Below, piece after piece: positions 23,081 to 34,860 of a stretch of DNA of 64,000 nucleotides. The notes under the pieces were generated by a model. It did not search any database and was not told where the DNA came from. It saw only the letters and a list, made by a program, of their open reading frames with translations. The stretch is from Salvator merianae (lineage: Eukaryota; Chordata; Lepidosauria; Squamata; Teiidae), in NCBI GenBank assembly GCA_003586115.2, contig QVOM02000049.1:21071765-21135764 (forward strand), given 5' to 3'. Position 1 is the first letter of the stretch, and every line of letters begins with the position of its first letter. The position numbers and the translations under genes are program-made.

Positions 23081-23640
23081 AGTGTGACACAACAGTTTCT
23101 GCTGCCTTGTGAATGTCCAACAGCTTTTCTTCAGATGGTCTGGGCCTTCCATTTTCCTGATCTATATGGCAACCCGCCTCTAATTCACCTTTTCAGTGCA
23201 GGACCCAGACACCGGCTTCCAATATAGTACACTGTCTCTATAATAGATCTCTATGATGTCTGAACAACTAGTTAAACCACTTCTGGGATAGATTCCTGTC
23301 AGGAGAGGTATCCATTGGCTGGTAGGATTAGCCAGATGGAACAGGTGGGTTTTCATGGGAACTAGCCCTTTCATGACGGAAGAAAGGGGAGGCAAGGAGG
23401 AGAAATACCAACAGGTGTGCTATTTGCTTTACGCTGATGACATTTTGTCAGGCATGTGGGACCTCAGTTAACAACACTATTCCAAGTGTTTTCATTTGTC
23501 TCTGACTGTATTCCATTAAAAAGTTCCGGTTTGCTCAGGGGAAAAATCCTCTCAGCAACTACATTCGGCCATCTTCCCCGGAAGTCTCAAAAAAGTTCTA
23601 CATGTAATTTTTCGACAGAAGTTTACTTCCCTTGTTAGAC
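23081..23640. other. Unassigned DNA
   Basis: Nothing recognised. Confidence 0.45.
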
Positions 23641-23829
23641 ATTTATTTCCAGTTGAGTTGCCTGGTTTTATTTTCCATTGTTTTTAATTTTATCCACATC
23701 CTTGGGCACTTCAGTCAAAAAACAGTAAAGATTTTTTATTAAAAAAAATTAATTAATTAAATTAAACCAAAGTGTACACCCCTTCTTCCCCTCAGTGCCT
23801 GGACAGAAAGCGCTTCCAGGTAGTCAGCA

Positions 23830-23945
23830 AGCACTTTTATTTTTGTTTTGTTTTTGTGTTTTTTATTAGTTTTATTGTGACCTGCCCTGCATCCTTTGGT
23901 ATAAAATACAAATCAAATCAAATAAATAAATAAATAATAAAAGCT
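23830..23945 (+). mobile_element. L2 LINE 3' tail
   Basis: 'TTTTATTGTGACCTGCCCTG' then 'GGTATAAAATACAAATCAAA' and repeated AATAAATAAATA match the terminal part of the L2 3' UTR (compare 44160-44240). No coding part. Confidence 0.65.
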
Positions 23946-24041
23946 CCTCCCCACCATCTGAAAATCAGCTTTTTAAAGGTATATGTATATAAAAGTTTCA
24001 GCTACATACAACACCATCTGCGGAGGAGCAAAATCCATTGA

Positions 24042-24205
24042 GTTCAATGATAGTCTTATTCTGGATTATATCCTGGAATAGGAGCCTACCGTCCACATGA
24101 TGTTGCAGAGTCAGGGCCTGCCATAGCCTGCACTAGCAAGTGGATAGCAGGCCCATATTCCATGCTCTAATCCGAAATAAGGCCCATTGCAGAAAGTGCC
24201 TTTGT
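24042..24205. mobile_element. Diverged family F element
   Basis: 'GTCTTATTCTGGATTATATC' + CTGGAATAGG and 'AGGGCCTGCCATAGCCTGCA' match the order of 50643-50822, and the right side ends 'GAAATAAGGCCCATTGCAGA' + AAGTGCC. The left terminus is lost. Confidence 0.65.
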
Positions 24206-24571
24206 TCCTTTTCCTACTGTCCCTCATCTTAGCAAAGAGATCCAATTACAGTTGGGGAAGTTTTTTCCGAACAACCAAAAACTAGGCCAGCAGCTATTGC
24301 TAGAGAAGTTATAATCCAATCATTGCATTGATGAGGACAGAGATGTACAGATACAAAGAACAGACACTTAGAACTATCGACACTTTTGCTCTGATTCCTT
24401 GAAGGACACCCAAGACTAACGTCACCATCCAGTCACCTCAGCCTCTCCCTTGGCATTTCTGGCAAGTTCTAATTCTAAACCAATGGGTCCATCAACTGCT
24501 TGGGAACATACTGTTCATCATTGCCCTCAAACATTCAGCCAAAGATCTCAAAAATAATACGGATATGCAAT

Positions 24572-24648
24572 AATCATATGCAATATGGATAGTTGTGGAG
24601 CCACTGTCTGAACCCATCGAGGCTCTACAACTATCCATATTGCATAAG
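24572..24648. repeat. Short perfect-arm inverted repeat (hairpin)
   Basis: 'ATGCAATATGGATAGTTGTG' + 'GAGCC' faces 'GGCTCTACAACTATCCATATTGCAT' across a loop of about 20 bases, with one mismatch in 25. It could be a very short inverted-repeat element or a foldback in a transcript. The 192-codon open frame on + that begins here (24593-25171) has no recognised domain. Confidence 0.7.
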
Positions 24649-24829
24649 GATAAACTATCTTTCTCTCCTTCTTCCTCTGAGGCATCCTACACACGCAGAA
24701 CCTCACAGAAACCCTTTTCCTCCCTGTTTTCTGTACATGTGTACGGTCATCATTAGGGTCTCTCCCTCTTCCTGTTTCCAAAAAACAACCATATGGCTTT
24801 TCCCCATAATACATATCTTTGGCATTTGC

Positions 24830-24905
24830 TTATTTGTTTTTCTATCCTGTCCTATACCCGAAGGTCTCAGGTCTCACAATAAAATCATTATAAATACAGC
24901 TAAAA
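24830..24905 (-). mobile_element. L2 LINE 3' tail
   Basis: The complement reads '...TTGTGAGACCTGAGACCTTC' followed by 'GGGTATAGGACAGGATAG', the L2 3' tail motif, in antisense orientation. Confidence 0.6.
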
Positions 24906-25044
24906 TAGATCAGCTACCATACTATTTGTGGTGTAGTTTCACAATTCCCCACTGCAAAATATTTGCTTTGTGTGTCTGCAATTTCTGGGTCAGAACATGC
25001 CAAGTCCATTGTGGAAAAGATTCTTTATCTCTGAGACTCCATTC

Positions 25045-25090
25045 TGATGCCGCTTACTTATTCTGCTATATTTGGATATACCGAAATAGA
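25045..25090. mobile_element. Partial family B arm
   Basis: 'CTTACTTATTCTGCTATATT' followed by 'TGGATATACCGAAATA' resembles the left arm of the family B hairpins at 5955 and 31559. The other arm is missing. Confidence 0.5.
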
Positions 25091-25384
25091 GACTTGAGGG
25101 AGGAATTATGCCTTCTACCCATTTTGTGCTCCGCTTTTTGTCTTCTTGGGCTGTTGACAAAGACACCATAAGCTGCTGTGTTAGACATGGATGCAAGCAC
25201 ATTAAAGCAGCAGCAGAAACTGCAGCTATCAGGACGGTGCATGGTGTGGGGGAATGGTCCAATTGTAGACTTCCCTTCGAGATCATCTGCAGAGCCTCCT
25301 ACCTCTCTCCCACCTTTGCAGAAGTGTTCTGTCTACAATCCACTGCTGCTTGCTGGGCAATTTTCACTTTCCACTTTCCTGAGA

Positions 25385-25560
25385 TTTGGATTTCAATAGA
25401 AGCCAGGTTCAAATCTCGACTCAGCCATAAATGCTCCCTGCGTGACTTGGGGCCAGCTGCGGCCTCTGAGACTAATTTACCTCATAAGGTTGTTGTGGGG
25501 ATAAACTGGAGGGGAGAAGAATAATTTTCATTGCCCTGGGCTCTTCAGAAGGAAGGTGAA
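25385..25560 (+). mobile_element. tRNA-derived SINE, Sauria-SINE-like
   Basis: The B-box-like 'AGGTTCAAATCTCGACTCAG' is followed by 'GCGTGACTTGGGGCCAGCTG', then 'TTACCTCATAAGGTTGTTGT' and 'TTTTCATTGCCCTGGGCTCT'. This order (tRNA-like, central, conserved 3' region) is characteristic of Sauria SINEs of squamates. It is degenerate, and the A-box end is unclear. Confidence 0.7.
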
Positions 25561-26660
25561 CAATTCACTTTCATCAAAGGGTGGACAGTCTCCACCAGAG
25601 AGTTCATATTTCATCACGCATTTAGTATTTACACAAACAGTGCTCCACATTCACATTTCACTGAGTGTTGAAGGCTCATGCTCCATGCTTTGTGCAGTTC
25701 ACGCTTGCCTGAAAACCCTTGTGAAAAGCTGCCTAGAAATGAATCATCCCATCATCAGCAGGGGTGGTGCAAAGCCTTGATTTCAGTAGTGTTTGGGATA
25801 AAGGCAAATGGTGCCATAAATTATGTCTGGGAAAGGTCCCGTTTAGATCAAGCTCTCATTTCAATCTATCATTTCTCTTAAATTAATGCCAAGTGTTTAG
25901 GACAAAATAAGCTGAATATATAGGACCAGCATGGTTCCCTTACAGCCTCCAAATGGACTTGAACTGCCATTCTACCTGACCACTGATCGCAGTGACATGT
26001 GCGAAGGACCAGATTATAACCACTTGTGCTTTAAATCCTCCACCAAACAATTAGGAAGTTCTATGTTGCATCTTTTTCTTTCTCTGTCTCACTTAGTCAC
26101 ACTATCTGGGTGGGATAAGTGCTATAGAATCTTCTGTTTATTTAAAAGGGCAAGTTTATGAATGTTATGCTGCTTTATTATAACAAGCCTCATTATATCC
26201 TCAAGCCATATCAACCTCTTTGGGTATCTCCACACATCACACAAATATTTTGTTATATTCCGTAATTCAAAATTAATGACTTTCAGAACAGTCACATATT
26301 GTACTCATGCAAGTGGAAAATAGTATGCTGTCAGCTGGTAAGGTATGACAATTACACTTGGATGGAGAACCAATGATATGCAACCATGGGCTTCCACAAC
26401 TTTGAAGTTCAGGCTGTGTTTGTACATTTATTCTTGAAAGTTCTTGCACAATAAATCCAAACAGGAGCATGTTTTCATAAGAAGAAGCTTTTGCACTATC
26501 AAAGTCCTTTTTCCCGCAATACATTTATTACACTACATTGCCTCAATATTTTGGAATATTTACATGACACAGGTAAGCACATGTGGCAATTCAAAAATAA
26601 TTTCACAGTTCTGCTAAAAACAAGACCTTATTTGCTTTGTTGCACTTATCTTCAGACATT
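25561..26660. other. Unassigned DNA
   Basis: No feature recognised. Confidence 0.45.
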
Positions 26661-26662
26661 TG

Positions 26663-27117
26663 GGGACCTGTTCGCATTTTTCACTAGTGAGTGTCTACAT
26701 GCTCACTAGTGAAGTGCATCTGCACTTTGCAGAGGCCCAAGCAATTGGGAGAATCTGCAGATGCTCCTGATCACTATCAGCTGTGATCCTGATCAAAATT
26801 GTGCTCCACAGCTGTACAGGGAGCCACTGGACTACTCCCAGGTACGCTGTGTTTGCACCTACTTCTGGGTGTGAATGCTGTGCGGCGCGGCTATGGCTGC
26901 GCAATAGTGTGCCACATCCCCGATTCCCATGGCAGCGGCCAGACATTTCCCTGGCTACTGCCATGGCAGGCGGGCAGCATTCGCACTGCAAATGCTGGAT
27001 ACCTGTTTCCAGGAAGTTCCAATCCTCACAGTGCAAATGGCTGCCGCACTGCAAGAGCTGTTGCATCTTGGAATGTCCAACTGCAAACATTCCAAGACAG
27101 AAAGTGCAGAAGCACCC
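26663..27117. mobile_element. Family A inverted-repeat element (455 bp), TSD TTG
   Basis: Left end GGGACCTGTTCGCATTTTTC, right end AAGTGCAGAAGCACCC. The trinucleotide TTG lies on both sides (26660-26662 and 27118-27120). Near the left end an inner inverted pair 'CACTAGTGAGTGTCTACATG' / 'CTCACTAGTG' is typical of this family (also at 1923-1953 and 28190-28218). Non-coding. Confidence 0.78.
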
Positions 27118-27844
27118 TTGAATGTTGGACCTTAATTAGAACAGGGATGAAGAACCCAAGAACTTCCAGAGGTTGGAAACTGCAGCTCCCGCCATCTATT
27201 GCTAATGCTGGTTGGAGCTGATGGGATTTGAAGTGGGATAGCCATTTCTATTTTAGGAAATCACTGTATATTTAAGACCTCTTTTCCCTCCATCGTATTT
27301 TGACCAAAACTCCTTTTGGAAGAAATGTTAGAATAAAGATGTTAACTAATGCCAGACCAAGCTGCCTTTACCCTGCGATCTTCCAGAAGCCTTCCCTAAT
27401 GCGTCTGGTCCATCAGTGTGTTTATTACAAAATCTTGTCAATTGCTTTTAAAAAGAGATCTAGGTATTGATTTGGAAATATTAATGCAACCCAATAATAT
27501 TTTTCCCAGCATAGAAGCAATTTTGTTTTGTGCATTATGTATCACGTATGCACTACATTAACTGTTCTATCTAAAGAGTGAAACCATATGCTCACTGAAG
27601 ATGCGAACAGATAGGAACTCTTTAAAGCCAAACCCTAAGTTTGTAAAGAGAATCCAGCTGATTCTAAGTGTATGGTTAGAATCTACAGTACTCACTAAAA
27701 GCATACCAGGAGGGTGGGGCCTGCTCTGTCCCACACTAATGTGCAGAAGGCAGCCCCCTGGACCTCTTCCTAGTCTGTTCTAAGGTAAGGAAAGAAAGCT
27801 TTATAAAAGTAGGCCTCAGGCTTTGTAGAAGGAACAGAGACTAT

Positions 27845-28238
27845 AGGCCTGTTCGCACTTGTCAGCGTAGAATGGTATAATTATACCATTCTGTGCTGGA
27901 ACAGATTCCATGGTGCAGCAACAATCCGTACTGTGAGGACTATGACAATCTGGAACCAGGCTTCCAGCACTCGCAATGCAGATGCTGGTCTGCCTGCCAT
28001 GACATCTGCACTGCGCCATGTTGCGCAGTGACCTACAGCATTCTCACCCAGAAGCAGGTGTGAATGCTGCTGACCGGGAGCAGTCCAGCTGTTCCTATTC
28101 AAGTTGTGGACAGCGATTTAGCCTGTAGTGTTTGGGACTATCTGCAGATGCTCCTGAATGCTTGGGCATCTACAAAGTGCAGACACACTGTGCTAGTGAG
28201 GTCCAGACTCTCACTAGCATGTAAGTTCGAATAACATG
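27845..28238. mobile_element. Family A inverted-repeat element, degenerate right end
   Basis: The left end 'AGGCCTGTTCGCACTTGTCA' is a family A terminus. It is followed by the 'AATGGTATAATTATACCATT' palindrome (27871-27890). The right end TAAGTTCGAATAACATG is eroded. The interior is collinear with 15845-16250. Non-coding. Confidence 0.78.
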
Positions 28239-28239
28239 T

Positions 28240-29030
28240 AAGTGACACTGAACTGGTGGCAGTGTCAACCTCTCATGCCTGCTCCCGGTGTGAAGACATG
28301 AAGTATCTGAGATCAGGTGGGCCTTCAATCCACTTTGACATCAAACATGTAAAAAGAGGTCTGATGGTGGAGGAGAAGTGCATTTCTTGCTGTGGTCATG
28401 ACCCAGCAGTGTGCAATGTTGTTCATAGGCCTCAGACCATGCTGAAAGCCAGCAGGTAGGCGCAGGATACATGGAAGCACATCTGGAGTGACTCCACTTA
28501 CATGCCTGCTTGGATGTGTGTGTAAGTACACAGGCTGAGAAGAAAATAAACACACAAGCAACACTTACACGAAAAAGTTGAGACTTGCAGAGAGAGATGC
28601 GTTCAGCGCCAAGACAGAAAGAGATGCTTGGAAATTGATCTTGTGTGATAAGCAAATTACAAATGAAGCAGCAGTGCCACTAGTGAGTCTGTTTGCGTGC
28701 CTGCAATAGGAGAGTGTTTCTTTCTCTGTGCTGAAGAAAATACCTGAACTGCACTGTATTTAGAAGAAAAGCCACATGGGAGTGACCTGCTTTGAAGGAG
28801 AGATTATATTTTGTTTGCTATTATTTCAGCTAACAGCTCACTCTTGTGCCGTTTGGACCCAGCCAGCTGCTCGGCAAAGCACAGCATGTTGTTAAGTATC
28901 ACAGTACCCTATATCATAAGCAGAAGTTCAGCTAAGTAGAATACAGCAGCAAACACTAATGAGCTTGCTACCTGAAGTTATTTATCTGTGTGTAGAAATC
29001 TTACCTGCAGGTAATAGGGAGACAATATGC
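28240..29030. other. Unassigned DNA
   Basis: No recognised gene or repeat. Confidence 0.45.
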
Positions 29031-29575
29031 AAGGAATCTATTATGGACATTTCCACACTGGCTACTATACCCGCCTATGGAGAGATCTAGGCCTTTGCCT
29101 TATGCAGGGTGATGCAGGATAGTAGAGGTCTCGTCCTCCTGGAATGCTTCATGCATGCTGGATGAATGGTGCTATACTTGACGATGAAGGTTGGCTGACA
29201 GTACACACACACACCCATGGCCTGGTTTACCAGGCCCTGGCTATTTTCAACAGCATACCAGGAAATGGTGCCAGAAGTGTGCCACTCCTGGGTATGCCAC
29301 CAAAAAGGCCCTGGCTGAGAACTGCAAAGGCCAGGAACCTGTCCTTTGGAAGCTGGGTCCAGTGACCAGGGCAGGCTGTCTGAAATGCGAACAGCTCTTG
29401 GAGTGAGCTGTCAGTAGTCGGGCTCAGTACAATGCAGAATACCCCTCACCTTGCGAAAACAGCCTATGAAACTAAGTGAATACAGTAGAGAACTGTATCC
29501 TATGCGTCTTCTTTAATATTTTAAATGAAAACCTCTTTTGCCTGGTTTTCATGCTCCATTTCTAAGGGCCTTTCT

Positions 29576-29830
29576 ACATTTGCTGGTATCCCTAACCAGC
29601 AAATGCACTAAGGGCCTCTCCTTTCCATACATTGGAGGCCCTGCCCACTGACGGTACTCTCCATCTGCACAGGCACACCGCCATGTTTTGGACAACTCGG
29701 AGACCCATTTCAGCAGTGCACCAAAGCGCACCAACAAAATGGGTTCCCTGGGGGCTCAGAGGCTAGGAACTTTTGTTCCTAGCCCCTCAGAGCCCTTGGA
29801 GGCAAGCCCCAAAGGGCAGCTCTATAATAT
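29576..29830. mobile_element. Family E-like element, left end and core
   Basis: It starts GGGCCTTTCTACATTT after TAA. It contains 'GAGACCCATTTCAGCAGTGC' with a facing 'CAAAATGGGTTCCC', and the core hairpin 'GGCTAGGAACTTTTGTTCCT' + 'AGCC' at 29760-29783. The right end was not found. Confidence 0.55.
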
Positions 29831-30179
29831 CTGAGGAGCTCCAGCTTGCAGGATGTAACAGTGTGTGGTGTTGATAGTTTCCTACCGTATATTTGCCAGG
29901 AAGCACAAACAATGCAACCATTTCTCTCTCTGTATATTTCACAACCTTCAGCAGCTGACCTTTTGAGCATCCATCTTAAGAAGCCTCAATGCTGACTCAA
30001 GCGCAGGTGCATATAGAAACTAGAAAGTGGAGTGAATTCACTAGCCCCTCTTTGACAGGATGAAGAAGCAGTAGTTTAAAGCAAAAACAAAAGTGTTACC
30101 ATTATTTCAGTGGGGAGGGATTGCTTAAAATCACCTACGGAAAGCTTCACCTTAGTAGTGAACTGAACCCCTTCCTTGA

Positions 30180-30870
30180 CAGAGATCACATAGTCATTCT
30201 GACTCACACTCCAGCACCCTCCAGCCTGGATGATTATTATAATGCAGTTTCTGTAGGGCTACCCTTGAACACTATTCAAAGATTACAGCTAATGCAAAAT
30301 GTGACAGCTAGGATAGTGACAGGCATTTCTAGTCATATCGTAATACCCCTGTCCTTAAAGATCAGTGCTGGCTACCTACTGGTGTTTGAACCCAATTCAA
30401 GGTTTTAATGCTGAAGCACAAAGCCCTATATAACTCAGAATCCAAATACTTGAACCTCCTCCCATACAGACTGCCTGTCATTTAAGATTGTCAGGGGGAT
30501 CCCTTCTCGCTATACTGTTCATTGAAGAGTGTTGTGGCACGGTTGCTAGGACAAGGGCCTTTTCTTGGTGGCCCCCCCTTTTATAGAAAACCTCCCAGGG
30601 AATATCCTCCAAGTATCCACTGTTGATGTTTATAAATGTCTGGTGCAACTTTTGCTCACCCAGACATTTGGAAATTGGAAAAATCTGTGTAAGTTTGGTA
30701 TATTCTATATTTTATTTTATTTTTATAGCCACCTTAGTATGTAGATTGTTATTTTACCTGTTTCTTTTAGTGATTCAGTTTTATAACAGTGATTCTACTG
30801 TTTTATACTGTGTAGTGTTCTAAAGGCATGGTGAAGGGTAACATAGAAATCCTACAATAAATGAATAAAT
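30180..30870 (+). mobile_element. L2 LINE 3' portion
   Basis: The translation shows LDDYYNAVSVGLPLNTIQRL and QLMQNVTARIVTGI, the L2 C-terminal region (R-L-D-Y-C-N-A-L-Y-x-G-L-P, Q-N-A-A-A-R-L). It is followed by a degenerate C-terminus and a tail with 'ATAAATGAATAAAT' near 30855. Several frameshifts are present. Confidence 0.78.
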
Positions 30871-31558
30871 ACTTTGGGTAGACTCTGAAAACTCTGCAGG
30901 CTCTGAAATCTCAGCAGTAAACAGTAGTTAAAAAGAGCCATTTAAGGTGGTGTGCAAAGTGCTGAGTCTATTTTGTATTTCTAGGGGAAAATTCGCTAAT
31001 GCAAAATACTGTTGTGCAATGATGGAAAAGTATACTGGGAGGGATAATAGCTTGAATGTAATACAAGAAGACTTCACAGGAAGGCAGAGAGAAGAAGAGA
31101 GCACACTGTGTTCCTCTGTAGTAGCACAAAACAAAGTAAGAACTGAAGAAACAGAGGAAGAAATATCATCAGGTAGCCTAAACCTGCAAGCTAAAATCCT
31201 TGTCACATATGGAATTATTGAAAGGTGGAGTTTGATGTTGGTGTGAATCTTGCAATGAGAATAATCAAAGAGGAAAGTGGGAAGATGAAATAATTTTGGT
31301 CTCTGACAGTACCTGAAGCACTAAAATCACAGACCTGGGGGCAAACCTGTGGCCTATTTAGACCAACTCTGTTTGATGGAAGAAATCAAGAGCTTTAACA
31401 GATGGCTGTCTGGTGAATTCATGAAGGTCAGTGCTACTCGTGTTTCAAAAACAAGGTGCTTTGCAGCTGTCCAGGTTCAAATAGGAAATCTATGAACCAG
31501 CGCACCATGGGAGAAGAGCTTCTGACAGTGACTCTTTTTGCCAATCACCTGTAAGTGA

Positions 31559-31696
31559 GGCTGCATCCAGACATCACTTAGTTATTCTGCTATATCTGGA
31601 TATTCCAGAATAAAGCATGGATATTTTGGAATATCCAGGCTTTATTCTGGAATATCCAAATATAGTAGAATAAGTAAGTGACGTCTGGATGTAGCC
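31559..31696. mobile_element. Family B hairpin element (138 bp)
   Basis: The arms GGCTGCATCCAGACATCACT and its complement (AGTGACGTCTGGATGTAGCC) enclose a 'GGATATTCCAGAATAAAGC' / 'GCTTTATTCTGGAATATCC' inner palindrome. It is collinear with 5955-6091. Non-coding. Confidence 0.82.
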
Positions 31697-31947
31697 TGTG
31701 ACTTAAAGAACTTCCATTCTGTCTGGAGAAAGTGTGCTTTCTTAACCATCCTTTTCAGCTCCCTTTACACCAGGTTTCTCATCTTTGAGAGGTTCCATCG
31801 CTGGGAATTAAATATAACTGTGTTTGTCTTGCTTTGCCATCTTCTACTTTTACAGATGTTGGATTTTACAGCACTAGGACCACTGTTTGTAATAAGTTCA
31901 ATTAAACTTACTTCTGTCACCAATTCCTGATTATGACTCAAGACTAA

Positions 31948-32462
31948 GGGCATTTTTGCACTTTCCATCTTAGAAAGGGATAATTATTATCCCATTCTAA
32001 AGTGGACCGGATCATGCAGTGCAGACACCATCCACACTGTGGGGCCTTAGAATGAAATAAGAGCAAGATACCAGCATTTGCACTACGAATGCTGGTATCT
32101 TGCTCCTGAACTTTGCCACGACAGTGGCTGGGAAGCAGCTAGCCACTGCCATGGTGACTGGCAGCGCTGTGGATCGTGCAGGCACGCACAGATACAATTG
32201 CATGATCGTGTAGGTACAGCCACACTGTGGTGTGGTGTGCGGCCATGCATTTGCATCCAGAAGCAGGTGCGAATACACTAGACCAGGAGCAGAATAGCTG
32301 CTCTCAGTCAGCTTGTGGAACACAGTTTAGTGTTCCACAGTTAGCCATGATCAGGAGCAGCTGTAGGATGCTCCTGGTCACGCTGACCTCCATGAGGTGT
32401 GGATGCACTTAGCTAGTGAGCATCCCTAATCCTCACTTAAAGCTTAAAGTGCAAAAAGGCCC
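31948..32462. mobile_element. Family A inverted-repeat element (515 bp), TSD TAA
   Basis: Left end GGGCATTTTTGCACTTTC, right end AAAGTGCAAAAAGGCCC; TAA on both sides (31945-31947, 32463-32465). An inner hairpin 'CAGCATTTGCACTACGAATG' + 'CTG' with flanking GATACC/GGTATC arms lies at about 32069-32105. It is closely related to 36245-36719. TAA is the preferred target duplication of PIF/Harbinger transposons. Non-coding. Confidence 0.88.
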
Positions 32463-32539
32463 TAAGTCCAGGATCACCTCTCCCCTAATTAGTTCCACAA
32501 TCAAAATTATTTATATATTTATTCTTCTGCATGATTTCA

Positions 32540-32790
32540 GCAAATATTTACCCAGTGTGGGTAATTGAATTTTCCCATCATTACAAGACCTCCTCTTTGG
32601 GATGTTTCTTTGACCCTATTCTCCATTACAAGATTTTCCCAAGCACTTTGGTTTTGAGGGGGGTGATAAGCTACTTTTGTGCTCCAATACTCGATGTCTT
32701 TAATATATAGGGCTACATTTCCTCCGGTCTTCTCTTCATTGTCCTTCCTATAGAATTTGTAACCAGTAATAATGTGTTTCATTGGTACTC
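32540..32790 (-). pseudogene. CR1 endonuclease-domain remnant
   Basis: The - strand frame (32782-32537) reads HIITGYKFYRKDNEEKTGG, NVALYIKDIEYW and, after a compressed interval, RGGLVMMGKFNYPHWV. This matches the order of CR1 endonuclease motifs (GYKLFRKD..GGGVALYVK ... LVLMGDFNYPDI). The usual central stretch between YVK and the FNYP motif is shortened by an internal deletion, and the metal-binding aspartate of the GDFN motif reads K. The copy is inactive and isolated from any reverse-transcriptase part. Confidence 0.8.
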
Positions 32791-32799
32791 ACATGTCCA

Positions 32800-34020
32800 T
32801 CAGTTTTCACTTGTGCCTATTTTATCTATACTATCTTCAAGCATCTAATTTCATTAATTTTGCTTCAGATACTCCTGACACTGGTTTTTAAATCCTGGTA
32901 CACATTGTCTCCTTCCACTCTTCTTTGACCTATGCAGTTTCACCTGTTTTTTCTCTCTGAGCAATCCTCACATCTCTTGTTTCTACCTTCTCCCTTTTGA
33001 ACTGACATAACCTTTTCCACAGTTTTCCCAGAGCAATGATTCCTCCCTAACTAAATGCTCTTCTCCTCTTGCTCTTTCTCTCCAATTTCAGTTTAAATCT
33101 GTTGTTGTTGTTTTTATTGCCAAATTTGAAGATGCCACTCTGCCAGTTTGTGCAGTACATAAAAATTAAAAACATGTGTCAGCCAATTCACATGTGCTTT
33201 AACACCTGTGTCTGACCCGCATTCCCCACCAATTTGTTATTCGAACTCCCACTGACACATGTACACTGAGTTCTCATAAGCAGGAGTTTTAAAGAGTAAA
33301 TGTTCAGTTTTACAGGCACGCAATAGACAGTCAATCCTCAGGGAAGGACAAAAGAGGGAGTAATCAGACCAGATGGACCCAAAATTATCTTTATTTCATT
33401 ACGGTCAAGTTTAGAAAATCGGCCATTAACAGTTTTGACTCAACGATATGAATTCACAACATACAAAGGAGCACTGGCAATAGAAATTAAATAAAAAGAG
33501 ACAATTAACAGCCTAAGTTGCTTAGTTGGCTCAAACAAGGCAGTCAAGAAACTGAGAGAAATGCTAAAGTTGCAGAAAGGTTTCTATCATGGAGTCTTAT
33601 CTAAAATGAATGCACTATAGTAGAAATAACCTGGAGGAAAAATGAGCATGAATACACTTGCAAGAGATGGCCAATAGGGGTTTTGGGCCTAGCAGCCTTC
33701 CAGTTAAGTCTAAAAGAATCTGGCTAACTCAGGTGGGGAGCTGTGGTTTAGCAGGCTAATTGCCTCTGCACCAATTAATTTCCTCCTGATTACTCACTCG
33801 GGCAACTGCGAATCACTCAGGCAACTTCTGAATCAACTGACTGTCCCCTTCCTCCTGTTTCATCATCAACTCATCCTAAAATAATATGAATTGGGACACA
33901 GTTCCTTTTCTGTATCCAAAAGCTGCATTCTCATAGTCTTCGCCAGTCTTATTCTTGGGCCCTAAACTCTTTGCAGATTTTTCAACAACTCTCCACAACT
34001 CAATATTTTCTGTTTGAATT
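32800..34020. other. Unassigned DNA
   Basis: About 1.2 kb without a recognised coding region. 33370-33560 has the look of old LINE 3' UTR, but this could not be supported. Confidence 0.4.
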
Positions 34021-34029
34021 CATGCTAAC

Positions 34030-34157
34030 CAGTGGCGGTGCGTGCCTTTAAGCGCGGGTGTTCGCTCGCTCGCCATCGCCGGGACCACTGGGCCACCGTA
34101 GTGACCCCATGAACAGCGATGGCGAGCGAGCAAACACCTGCTTAAGCACCGCCGCTG
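34030..34157. mobile_element. Family D hAT-like hairpin element (128 bp), TSD ATGCTAAC
   Basis: It starts CAGTGGCGGTGCGTGCCTTT and ends GCACCGCCGCTG. Arms share 'GGTGTTCGCTCGCTCGCCAT' and its complement. Perfect 8-bp direct repeats ATGCTAAC flank it (34022-34029, 34158-34165). CpG-rich, non-coding hAT-type element. Confidence 0.92.
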
Positions 34158-34860
34158 ATGCTAACTATAAGCACAGTCAAAGACTGGTAAAAACTGAAGG
34201 AATCCACTTCCAAATCCACCAAAATGTTATCCATTCTAAAAGCATCAGGTTCTTCCATGTAGGTCTATACCTGGACTTTCTTTGACCTCCCCAACCCAGC
34301 AGACTTACGTCTGAATTTGAATGGTATATAAGTCCAAATATGCTTCTAGCTCTACAAAAGCAAAGATAATTTGTTTCAAAAGCATAAGAAGAACCTTGCT
34401 TGATCAGTACTTGTATTCTGTTCCCATCTCTAACGTGCCTTGCCATTGTACCCCCTTTGACCTTTTCACTTTCATGGTCAGGCCCACTATATTCTTTCAA
34501 GTTGAATCACTGACAAGGAAATGACGGTGTGCCTCATGAAGACAAGCTGAGGTTCTCTATCTGCTGGATGTATAGGAGGAAAACAAAGTTTAGGAGCAGT
34601 TTCAATGGAGACTTGAAACATGGGTTCCTTCAACCACATTACTGTTAAGATGAGGAAGTGTTGGCAGAATTGGACCCCTCTAGGTAAAAAAAAAAAAGCA
34701 TGCTCCCTGTAGCCGGTCCATCATCTGACTGGAAGAGCATAGTGCCAAGAACACCCCTCCACATTTGCCTTCCCTGCTGTTCATCTCTGACCTCTTAAAC
34801 TTTAAATGGACTATATTCTTCTACTGCAAGGCCATTATTAGAACCTCTTGACATCAGGTT

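Noticed and set aside
24593..25171. 192-codon open frame on +
   Set aside because: No domain or splice support. It begins inside a foldback and overlaps an antisense L2 tail and a family B arm. Length is within chance for 64 kb.
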